Position numbers and translations under genes: made by a program. The notes under the pieces were generated by a model, which saw only the letters and a list, made by a program, of their open reading frames with translations, did not search any database and was not told where the DNA came from. A stretch of DNA of 64,000 bases from Calvatia gigantea (taxonomy: Eukaryota > Basidiomycota > Agaricomycetes > Agaricales > Lycoperdaceae), in assembly GCA_025093985.1 (NCBI GenBank), contig JACAAK010000009.1, forward strand, positions 682,001-746,000, written 5' to 3'. The number at the start of each line of letters is the position of its first letter. Positions within the stretch are counted from its first letter, which is position 1. This document shows positions 1-9,275 of this stretch, piece after piece.

Positions 1-540
1 CAAGTTCTCGAAAATCCCCATGATGCCTTCAACAACAAATACTACAATGATGGAGTATCCCTGGACTACTCAGTTCTATCAGCAGTAAATTCTCAGAGTA
101 ATTTACCTAGAGATGGGCTAATGTTACTGAACTTACCACATTCCCAGACTCTCCCTCTATTTGTATTAACCTTCTATTTAGACTTTCTCTTCCATTTCTT
201 CACTATACCCTGGTCCATTATTTATTTATTAAACACATGTACTTCTACTTTTACTTCTGATGATTCATTCTGAATCATGTTCCTGTTTCACCTTTATTTT
301 TTCTTGTCATCAAACTTCTATTCACTTCGTCTCTATCTTCCTGTGACTTATAGCCTCTTCTTCTCTTCCATCTTACTTATCCCTATGACTCCATATATTA
401 CCAATTAACCCATAGTAGTTCCCATTGACTCATATCTATTTACTATGTAAATTCCCATCTCTTATCCATAACTAGTATATAACTTTAAGTAGTACCCATG
501 TATTACCTCAGGTTATTCTAGTAACAAGCTTCCTTATCTT
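1..540. other. AT-rich, LTR-like sequence without a gene
   Basis: No coding region is visible. The right half holds a TATA-like box near 475 and a stretch resembling the promoter part of the Copia LTR at 7225-7634 (TATATAA followed by a GTAGTA-containing segment), and it lies directly before sequence that elsewhere follows a Copia LTR. I infer a diverged 5' LTR of the neighbouring Copia element, but its borders cannot be placed. Confidence 0.35.
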
Positions 541-554
541 CGCTTGTCTGCTAC

Positions 555-1265
555 AAGATTAACAACCTTGGGGACTGCAGTGACACTTAACTTGGACTTC
601 TCAGGCAAGCATGAGCTTTTACTCAAGGGAGCAATCCAAAGCCTGCACAGAGGTCATTGAGACTTGTCAAACACTCCTGGGCTATAGCATTGAACCTCTC
701 CCTGAGTGGAGACGATTTGGGCCTGGTTGCGAAGTAAGGTAATGCACATAACACACATAGCTCAGACTCTTCTCACTTCTAACATGTCGCTCCACAAGTT
801 GATGTAGGACAAGGCCTGAAGCAGTATCATTGCCACTTATGCCTCCAACCAGACCGCCCATGCACAATGAGTGCACTTCACTCCTCGACAAGGAGGTGGG
901 CAGCAACAGCAGCAGCAGAAGTAAGGTGGGCAGTGACTGCAAGGTCAGCAGCAGCCTTCAGGGTCTAAAAAGCCCTAGCAACAGCAGCAGCAGAAGCCCT
1001 CTGGTGGTGAAGGTGCAACAGTGAAAAAGAAATGCCAATGGTGCCCCCATGGAAAAGGAAAGGGAAAAGGAAAGGAGGGAGGTGTGCAGGCTAATGCTGC
1101 CACCTCCTCCTGGATATATCTAGGATGTGGATTTCATGTTGTAGGCACAAGTAGTGCCACTGCATTCCACATGTGCTCTCGTAAAGACACAACCTTGGAA
1201 TCTCCAGGGCATCCTGCTCTGAGGTGGACAGACCCTGTGTCTGTATCGTTCCATCCCATCTGTTG
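555..1265 (+). pseudogene. Copia-B gag remnant
   Basis: One frame starting near 550 reads a gag-like N-terminus (KLTTLGTAV-like, then FSGKHELLLKGA). After several stops the same region gives a Gln-rich tail (runs of five to six Q near 895-920 and 975-1000). It ends in a basic segment with a CQWC half zinc knuckle and GKGKGKGK at about 1030-1075. Order and position (just before protease) fit Copia Gag, the capsid and nucleocapsid precursor. At least eight in-frame stops make it non-functional. The first 200 bases recur at 7635-7665 plus 27438-27610. Confidence 0.55.
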
Positions 1266-1271
1266 ATGGGA

Positions 1272-1886
1272 CTATACATCATCCTCTGCATCAGAACAAG
1301 TATAGTAGTCAGTCGAAGGTACTGACCTGCACCCTCCATTGGAACCGTAGTCGGTGTCCAAGTCATTGTCATCTAAGACCAACTCCAGAACTGACTCGAT
1401 TTCCTTCAGTACCTGCTTCTTCTTGAGTGGCTTGGGTTTTTTGATAATCTCCAGCTTGTTATACACAGGGGCTAGCCATGCAATCTCATCTTCCTCTCTC
1501 ATGACAGTGGATGGATTTTGATTATCCACATCCATGTCGAACCACTTCCACATCTCCTCTGAACTCTTGCCCAATGAAGAAGTTGCATTGAGATGTTCAT
1601 CCCATTTCTTCAATATGGTAACCTTGGCTTTCACCGAAGGTTTGCAATGAGCTTTGGGCTTGGGTGCAGTGATGCATGACGCAAGTGGAGTGGCATTGCT
1701 GCCAGTGGCTATGGAGCCAGAAGCAATAGAAGGTGTCTTGGCTTGACACGTTGGGACAATGAGGTGGCTGCCAAAGTGAGCAGGGCACCTATGCAGATGT
1801 AACATGTCGTTCACCTCCTGTAGTGACTTGTCATAGACACCACTGTACAGATTTTGTAAACTGCAATGTATGCTGGAAGTGCGCAA
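1272..1886 (-). CDS. Antisense 204-aa ORF inside Copia-B, unknown
   Basis: This is the longest intact frame between gag and protease of Copia-B and it runs against the element. The protein begins MRTSSIHCSLQNLYSG, has a Cys/His-containing segment near residues 30-45 and a Lys/Pro-rich middle (PKPLKKK). Its C-terminus is very acidic (LELVLDDNDLDTDYG, then DAEDDV). I recognise no family. It may be a captured fragment of another gene or a chance frame. The sense strand here gives no recognisable Copia peptide, so the segment looks like an insertion between the gag tail and protease. Confidence 0.3.
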   Translation of the reverse strand: MRTSSIHCSLQNLYSGVYDKSLQEVNDMLHLHRCPAHFGSHLIVPTCQAKTPSIASGSIATGSNATPLASCITAPKPKAHCKPSVKAKVTILKKWDEHLNATSSLGKSSEEMWKWFDMDVDNQNPSTVMREEDEIAWLAPVYNKLEIIKKPKPLKKKQVLKEIESVLELVLDDNDLDTDYGSNGGCRSVPSTDYYTCSDAEDDV

Positions 1887-1889
1887 CTG

Positions 1890-3164
1890 GCACTTCCCCT
1901 TCTGCTTATTCTGCTAGTAAAACTAAGCTGGAAAGTAAATTGAAAGCTATATATACCATGAATAATCACAAGTATCCAGACAAGTTAAGGTCAGATCTTT
2001 ACCAGGAGCACGAAGATCTTAATCAGATCAGTACACTTCATATCTGTGATCTGTCCAAGTGCACCAAATGTAGATCCGAAGGGAACAAACACGTCGTGAA
2101 TGATGCAGATTGGCTCCTTGATTCAAGGGCATTGTACTATGTCACCTGGTCATCTCTCTGATTTCACAGAGATTAAGATAGGCCATTTCGGCATTATACA
2201 AGCTGCTGGCAACTAGAATTATGAAATGACAGGATGAGGATCTGTAATCTTCCAGCATGATGTGGTAGATAAAGACAAGACTTGGAACACTACCTCATGT
2301 ATTGTGCCAGTCTTTTATATCAAAGAAATCACAGAACATGTTAATGTCCTTCAGGCCAGATTCTTAGAACTGGACATACCCTAGAAGCAACTGTTAAAGG
2401 GACCACCATCCTGTAATAAGTCAGGACGAGCTGTATTGTCCACCTGGCCTCATCAGTTGTTTAAAAACAACATATATACGGTGCACACATATATCTTGCA
2501 ATATAGCAAGGAGAAGCCAGTTGTGTTAGCATTACACCAACCTGACTATATCGATTGGCATTGTCGAAATGGGACATCCCTTGGATTGCAGTGCTCTCTG
2601 AGCTTCCAAAGCATGTAGAGGGCATTGCGCCAATTCCCACACCTTCTTCTTGGAAGGGCATTTATGATGGCTGTGCCAAGGGGAAAATGCATAATAACCC
2701 CTTTCTGATTAATCTGAAGTGAGCCACCACAGTCTTTGAGCTATGTCACTCAGACTTGCTGGAACTGCCTGTTATTAGTTACCATAAATATAAATGGGCA
2801 ATGACATTTCTCAATGATTTCTCTTCTCACACATATGTAGTCCTCCTTTGAAAGAAGTCTAAGGCTTCTGAGAAGCTTATTCAGCTAATCAGTGCACTGG
2901 AGAACCTCTCTGGTATGCAAGTCAAATAACTTCGCACCAATAATGGAGGAGAATACGTCAATGAGAAATTATTGGCAGGACTTGCAGCACATGGAATTAC
3001 CCATGAGACCACTGCTCCCTATGTACATCAGCAAAATGGGAGAGCAGAGCGACTGAACCGCACACTACATGAGAAAGCCCAAGCTATATGGCTACAGGCA
3101 TGTCTACCTGACTCGTGGTGGAAGTTTGCATTGAATACAGCTGTGCATTTATATAATTGCATGC
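1890..3164 (+). pseudogene. Copia-B pol, protease and first part of integrase
   Basis: The protease active site survives as WLLDSRALYYVTW at about 2110-2150, where the family has D-S-G-A, so the catalytic glycine is changed. Integrase core peptides follow at about 2640-3160: HSDLLELP, an NNGGEYVN block equivalent to the second catalytic Asp, then YVHQQNGRAERLNRTL with the catalytic Glu. Stops at about 2726, 2848 and 2926 interrupt the frame. The reading breaks at ...LYNCM where the 1.3-kb insertion starts and resumes at 4473 with PVQHLQWKTPFE. Role when intact: polyprotein cleavage and cDNA integration. Confidence 0.8.
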
Positions 3165-4472
3165 TGTAACGGCAAAGCCGTTTTCACGCATGAAAACCAC
3201 TAATCTAAGGCATACAAGCCTAATCTAATGATTGCATCGAACCTTCCTGTAGTAGTACGACCTAATCTAAGAGCCCAACAGTATAGTAAAAGAGTACTCG
3301 ATCACTGTAGAACACTATGGCCATTGATGACAGATAGCAGTGGCTACGGGATGACCACTGTGCTTAACAAAAAGCAATTCTAACAGTGTACCATATGACC
3401 AGTCATGATTCTGGCTGGACCAGGCAGTAAAACCATTCCAATGTGTCTATACAGAGCTATGGGACCCCTCCAATGAGCCTAGACTCAGGAAATAAGTCCA
3501 ATGCGCTTAATCTAAAAGGATGATCAGTGTGCTCACAAGGAAATGCCACCATTGTTAGATTAATGAACAACACTCAGCACTAATGACATGTATGGATGCA
3601 TTCATGTACAATCCACGGGGACATGTAGGAGAACAGTTCATGTGATGTCTGAAATCTTAGATGTTCTACATATTTAGAGAAGAATGCAGACCCAGAGAAT
3701 GGGCTAAAACACAGCCCAGAACAAACAGATACCCAGAATCCTTCTGTATTTCCAATGTTTCACTAATCTAACAGGTTGCAGCTCTCTTGGCACGCAATCT
3801 AATCTACTGGTTTGTACCTTGCTTGATAATATGTTCCTAGTCATGTAATCATTATCTTGTCATAATGAGCACCCAAATAATATATAAACCCCCTCTGAGG
3901 TGTCGGATGTGGCAAGGAACCTACTAGCCATTGCCCAGCCTTCAGAGCACAGTAAAAAGCATCTATTGTGCCTGAGCAAAGCAAAGTAATAAGTTCTTTC
4001 AAGATTAACTAGCTAAAGTGACTTGAGCTAAGGTTGAAACCTTTTGATCTAAGAAGAAGACCTCGGGCTTACTCAGTGAAGTGAGCTTAGATTAAGAGTG
4101 TATTGCATTGCTACACCCTGGTACTTGGCATATCACAAGTGTAGGACAGTGTGCTTCTGGTCGTTAACTTGATAAGGGTGAATCTTAGGGAGTACCTGAG
4201 GTTCTGTGTCTTGTTGACTTCTTGGATAAGGGACAGTGAGTTGTACTTTTTTACAGTGTAACTTGGCTTTACTCTTCTTAGTGAAGGTAGTTAGCTATTC
4301 TAGTGTTCTCTACACGTTGTTGTTTCACATTATTTTGTGGAGTTGTCCCTCATATTGTCAGATTGCCTCCCCATGAACTTGCCTTGTGCAGAAATCTTTA
4401 AAAATCTATTCTGTCAGCTTAATCTAAGCTGTACATCCATATCACATTTGGTATTCTATTTCTGCCTCTTTA
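3165..4472. mobile_element. 1.3-kb insertion in Copia-B integrase, probable solo LTR
   Basis: The integrase reading frame is cut exactly here and rejoins at 4473; the bases ATGC occur on both sides (3161-3164 and 4473-4476), consistent with a short target-site duplication. The insert starts TGTAACGGC, as LTRs start with TG, but does not end in CA. No terminal inverted repeats and no ORF were seen. Its first 33 bases form two overlapping palindromes. The octamer TAATCTAA recurs six times (3201, 3221, 3263, 3508, 3764, 4420). A TATA-like box lies near 3881. A long solo LTR of an unrelated family is the simplest reading; a non-autonomous element is the alternative. Confidence 0.6.
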
Positions 4473-7199
4473 ATGCCAGTCCAGCATCTGCAGTGGAAGA
4501 CACCTTTCGAGTGTTACTCGAGGGAAAAACCAAACTTGTCCCATATTCATGTGTTTGGATGTGGCACATATATATTTTTACCTGATGAAATCCGCCCAAA
4601 CAAATTGTCTGCAAAATCCGAGATTATGATCTTTCTTGGATATAAAGGAAGTAAAAATTACATCTTTATGTGGCACATGACAGGCAACATGATTTTTGTA
4701 TCACTGTCTGCCTTATTCAATGAGGGATATTTTCCCAAATGCCCCAATTCAGTGCTGGATAGCAGTAACTGGCCTAATCACAGAAAAGAGAGAAATCTGC
4801 CTAGACCAGGATTAGAGGTTCCATCTCCTATTCCACCATCTTTGGATGACGCTGGAATTGTTCCACCTCCACCTGATCATCCAGTAAAATTACCTCCAGT
4901 TTCTCCACTGTTCAAACTGAAACATTCTCCACCTACACCTCCATTACCCCAGCATGATCCTACCCCACCAGACAGCATCGATTCATGACCACCATTACCT
5001 GGCAATACACTACCTTGGGTTCCCCCACCTGAGTCGCCACCTTCATGTGGAACGACCATTGAGGAAGAACCTAACCTATGTAATGATTGGCATGTGGACA
5101 GGGATGTTTGAGATACCGAAAATGAGGAATTCCCAATCCCAGTTCCCAAGCATTATGCTGTAGACCATGATCAGATAGAGCTGCAGTCGTTCTGAATGAT
5201 AGGGCAGGCCTTCTATTAGACCAGGAAATACTTATGGAGAATATAGGCATCTAATTTCTATTGAAAGAGAAATAGATCGGACTCACTAACAAGAGCAGCA
5301 GAGGCAAAGGCAGTGCATTCACGCTAATGCCCCTCTGGACAAAGTAATATGTGAGTGGAGAGCAAGGACTAACCATCTTGAATACATGAGGCAAAGAGTT
5401 CATGCTGAGTAGTATCTGCCACAACCCTTTGATTTACCTCCATTTCAACTCCCTCTACATCTAGAACTGCCACCTATGCCTGAACCTTATGATCCAACAT
5501 CTCACAATGTAGAGAATATGGATATTGAAAGGCTTGTCGCTGAGGGAGGAGTAAAACTGATCAATTTCTTGATACAGATGGTATACATACCACACACAGA
5601 GAGCCTGAAACTTTCCGTGACATGCTCAAGCTTCCTGAGCTGATCAAGGCAAAATGGATGGCTGTGTGTATTGAGAAACTCGATGCGTTGAAGAAATGTG
5701 GAGTATATGAATTGGTAGATCTACCAAAAGGAAGGAGGATGGTTAAAAACCATTGGGTATTTCTCGAAAAGTCTGATGGCTGCCTGTGAGCTTGCTTAGT
5801 AGCAAAGGGTTTCTCACAGATTGAAGGCATTGACTATAATGAGCTTTTTTCACCAGTTGTCCACTATAAGTCTATGTGCATAAGCTTTGCACTCACTGCA
5901 ATCCATGATTGGGATATGCACAGCATCGACATAAAAACAGCCTATTTATATGGCAAACTGGATAAAGAAATATACATGGAATAGCCTGAAGGGTTTTGAC
6001 TTCCCAGGTAGGAAGCAAAAGTATGGAGACTCAAATGAGCAATCTACAGCGTTAAACAAGCTGGTCGCCAGTGGTGGAAGGAATTGCACCAATCTATGAT
6101 TGAGCTGGGATTTACCCGCTGCAAATCCGACTATGCTGTATATTTTCACAGACATCCAAAAATGAAAGAGCTTGTAGTAGCCATCGTTTATGTTAATAAC
6201 ATGAATTTCTTGGGAATTAAAAACTCCCCCCTCCTCAAAGAGTTGAAGGGAAAGTTCACCAAAAAGTGGGAATACAGAGACCATGGTCCCTGTGAAGAAT
6301 TTCTTGGGATGAAAATCTCGAGGAATCACTCCAAGCATCAAATCTTCATCCAACAGGTTAAATACCTGGATAAGATCTTGCAGTACTTCCAGGTTCCACA
6401 GTCTGCTGCAGCTAAAACACCATTACCCACCAGCTTCCAGTTCATTATGAACAAGGACACTGCATCAGCCCCCTTCCATCAAAAGTACCAACAATTGGTT
6501 AGTTCTTTAATGTACTTGATGATCAGCACTAGGCCTGACATAGCCTTTACCATAGTTAAGCTGGTACAACATGCTGCTAACCCCACACCCGAGCACTATC
6601 ACGCTGGAATTCACATACTAAAGTACTTGTCTATGACAAGGAACTATGTGTTGAAATATGAAGGCAATACTGGGAAACCAACAGTGACATTGGAATGCCT
6701 TAGTGACTCAGATTGGGCTCAAGATACTGAAACCCGCTGATCTGTTTTGGGAAACATTTGTATGATCATGTCTGGTGCTGTCACTTGGACTTTGTGGTGA
6801 CAAAAGACGGTTTCGCTTTTGTCCACCGAGGCAGAATACAAAGAACTGTCTGATGCTTCACAACAAGTGAAATGGCTGTCACAGCTTCTAGAGGAGCTTA
6901 ATATTGAGCATCCAACTCCTATTCTCTACGGTGACAATGATGGGTCCAAATTCTGGACTGAAAATCCCATTGTTGAAAAATGGTCAAAGCACATGGATAT
7001 TCATTACCACTATGTGCAAGAATTAGTTGAGGAAGGTATTATTGTTATTGGTGATGTGTCTTCACAAGACAATTCTGCTGATATCTTTACAAAGAATCTT
7101 GGCATAACCAAAATCAATCTCTTCTGCCCTGAGCTCAGACTTATTTTTGGATCTGACATCAAAGCATGGGATAAAGCCACTCAATTGTTGAAACGATAA
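4473..7199 (+). pseudogene. Copia-B pol, integrase end, reverse transcriptase and RNase H
   Basis: At 4473-4740 the integrase C-terminal region (HVFGCGTYIFLPDE, IFLGYKGS) is followed by a Pro-rich linker. RVT_2-type reverse transcriptase runs from about 5590 to 6740, with FSPVVHYKSM and MHSIDIKTAYLYGKLDKEIY. The catalytic box is YVNNM at about 6190, where the family has YVDDM, so both catalytic Asp are changed to Asn. Copia RNase H follows at 6819-7199 (STEAEYKEL, YGDNDGS, DIHYHYVQEL). Stops lie at about 5788, 5982, 6000 and 6738. The enzyme would be inactive even if translated. Confidence 0.85.
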
Positions 7200-7208
7200 T
7201 CTCCCTTC

Positions 7209-7224
7209 TTCAAGTGAGGAGGAG
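7209..7224 (+). other. Copia-B polypurine tract
   Basis: TTCAAGTGAGGAGGAG directly abuts the 3' LTR start (TGTTGAATC at 7225), where the plus-strand primer of LTR elements lies. The identical 16-mer, in reverse, abuts the LTR of the non-coding element at 17985-18000. Confidence 0.8.
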
Positions 7225-7634
7225 TGTTGAATCTTGATCCATACCACTACATTGGTTCAGTCTATTTATAGCTGAAACAGATTCTTGAGTACTTCACTCT
7301 TGAAGAGAGATAACAAACAATATACTAGACCGCACTCTAGGTTGCAGGCTATGGTCTATTAAATAAGAACCATGTACACAGTATGCTCTGTATATGCTAC
7401 TGGCCGATAAGACCTCACCTGTATTAGGTAGAACAGCACACAGACCAGAGACATTAGATATATAAACCCTATGTAGTATATGTACATTCCTTAGACAATT
7501 AAGTCTTCTTCTGCCCATCATACCTCTAAGATATCCTCTAGCAACTGTCTACAATGCACATCTCAACAAACCCAGTGAGTATGACTCCTCTCCACCACTA
7601 GCATAATAGCTACTGTGGTGTACTCGTCTCAACA
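7225..7634 (+). repeat. Copia-B 3' LTR (410 bp)
   Basis: Starts TGTTGAATC and ends TCTCAACA. The first 60 bases contain TTGGTTCAGTCTATTTATAG, shared with the inverted solo LTR at 26375-26782 and the 544-bp LTRs at 17441-17984 and 23583-24126. A TATA-like TATATAA lies near 7460. The sequence that follows (from 7635) resembles the beginning of Copia gag rather than unrelated DNA, so this LTR may also have served as the 5' LTR of a second copy. Confidence 0.85.
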
Positions 7635-7665
7635 GCTACAAAGTTAACAACCTTGGGGACTGCAG
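7635..7665 (+). pseudogene. Start of a second Copia gag, cut by Gypsy-1
   Basis: GCTACAAAGTTAACAACC and the following bases match 541-571, the start of Copia-B gag. The copy is interrupted at 7666 by the Gypsy-1 LTR and resumes at 27438. The bases flanking Gypsy-1 are TGCAG (7661-7665) and TACAG (27438-27442), a 5-bp target duplication with one transition. Confidence 0.75.
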
Positions 7666-7972
7666 TGTTGTGAACTTTAGTCTATTCTCATATCAGCTCC
7701 ATACTTGTCTGCATTCCCTCCTAGTTGTGTACCTGTTTCAGTTATTCCTGCCTGTGCGATCCCCGAGCTCTGACTCATAACTACCATACCATAGTCATCG
7801 GATGTTTCATGTAGTTATCTCCATCCATTCAACTGGATGTTCCTTCTGTATTTAAGCATACATACATACTCCTGTATTCGGTATGCTTAACCATCTGGTT
7901 CTTTTCCCTTACTCGCCCTCAAGACTTAGCCTAAGCTGCAACCTGAGGTCTTATCAGACTAAGGTCATAACA
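7666..7972 (+). repeat. Gypsy-1 5' LTR
   Basis: Begins TGTTGTGAAC and ends GGTCATAACA. TATTTAAGCATACATACATA near 7853 is the likely TATA region. Pairs with 27131-27437. Confidence 0.92.
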
Positions 7973-8055
7973 TTTGGTTAAGCATCCCCACCTCACCTTG
8001 CAAGGAGTAGGCTGAAAAAAAAAAGCCTGAACAGGAGTAACCCAGGAGCTAGTAT
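7973..8055 (+). other. Gypsy-1 leader with probable primer-binding site
   Basis: Two bases after the LTR comes TGGTTAAGCATCCCC (from 7975); TGG at this spacing fits pairing with a tRNA 3' CCA end. The same sequence follows the Gypsy-2 5' LTR at 12317. The tRNA was not identified. A run of nine A is present near 8016-8024. Confidence 0.6.
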
Positions 8056-9171
8056 ATGAGCTCAAACCTGGACAAATACAGAGAACCAAATCTCGAAGTC
8101 ACTGACAACGAATCCAAAACTTCAGATGAAGAAGAAACAGGGAACCCTGAAGTACCTGAAGAAACACACAATGAACCTGGAGCAAACCTAGCAGAAGAAG
8201 AAGTATTATCGGAACTTCTAAATGAACTCGACCTAGCAGAAGAGGAGATAATCCATTAGGAGAAATCAGATGAATTAAGCTTAGACGAAACAGAATCAGA
8301 AACCAACTCTGACATGACTGACAATGCAGTAGTACCTGTAGCAACACCCAGTGGGAAAGGCCTAGTGCCAGACCCAGGATTTTTCGACAGCACCCACACC
8401 AAGTTCAATGACTGGTGGAGAGCAATGACACTCTTCATGAAATTCAACAAGATAGTCTTGGCAGATGATAAAGCCATAGCAGTCCTAGCTAGACTGTGAG
8501 GAGGAACTGCAGGAGCATATGCAGCCATGAGAGCACCAGCCATCCTAGAGTCTGAGGATTCAGTAGACTGGAAGGTTTTCTCCGAGGAATTTAGGAGGAC
8601 CTTCTCAGACGACACCTCAAACAGTAAAGCAGAATGGCAAATTGAAAAATTCAAACAAGGAAACCGAAACACTGCTGACTACCTAATCGAATTCGAGGTA
8701 CTGAAAAGCAAGGCCAAGACTGATAGCAAGCATGCTATGTTCCTACTTAGGAAGAACATCCAACAAGATATCATACATACGATTACAGGCTATCCACCTT
8801 TAGCCAGACCAGACACATATGCAGAATGGAAAGAAGCCATATTATCCATAGGACAAGGATATGAAGCATCCGAATACTAAGGAGACAGGAAGACGAACAC
8901 TGGCACCACCTATAAAGGAATGGGTGAACCCATGGAGATAGGAAGCAGGCGTCATATCTTTAATGACAAAGGGGAACCAAAATGCTACAACTGTGGCATT
9001 TTTGGCCACATTGCCAAGGATTGCAAAAAGCCCAAGGGATTAATATACTACAACTGCGGAAAAAAGGGACATATAGCCAAAGCCTGTACTGCACCCAAGA
9101 AGATCCAAGTCCGAGGAGTAGAAGAGGTCGCCAACAAAGAAGGGAAGGAATTTTCTGAAGACTCTGAGTAG
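8056..9171 (+). pseudogene. Gypsy-1 gag
   Basis: Gag forms the particle and binds RNA. An acidic N-terminus (residues 1-90) is followed by a retrotransposon-gag core (DWWRAMTLFMKFNKI, FSEEFRRTFSD, IEFEVLKSKAK). Two CCHC knuckles end the protein: CYNCGIFGHIAKDC intact, then YYNCGKKGHIAKAC in which the first Cys is replaced by Tyr. Three in-frame stops (8257, 8497, 8878) correspond to Gln, Arg and Arg codons in Gypsy-2, all explicable by C-to-T or G-to-A changes. Start chosen by match to 12396 in Gypsy-2. Confidence 0.9.
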
Positions 9172-9275
9172 GCGCTACCTCGAGAGTCAGAAAACTTGTA
9201 TCTAGGATATCAGATAAATTCTACACAATTCCTCAGAGAAGAAAGCGCAAACTAAATCTAAAAGGAAAAATACAA

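Larger units (their letters stand above)
541..7634 (+). mobile_element. Decayed Ty1/Copia retrotransposon (Copia-B)
   Basis: Domain order gag, protease, integrase, reverse transcriptase, RNase H, then polypurine tract and 3' LTR defines a Copia (Pseudoviridae-type) element. Every domain is broken by stops or frame changes. A 1.3-kb foreign insertion splits the integrase region at 3165-4472. The 3' LTR (7225-7634) starts TGTTGAATC and ends TCTCAACA. No matching 5' LTR is recognisable, although 1-540 may contain a diverged one. The element is dead but shares LTR termini and polypurine tract with the solo LTR at 26375-26782 and with the non-coding element at 17441-24126. Confidence 0.85.
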
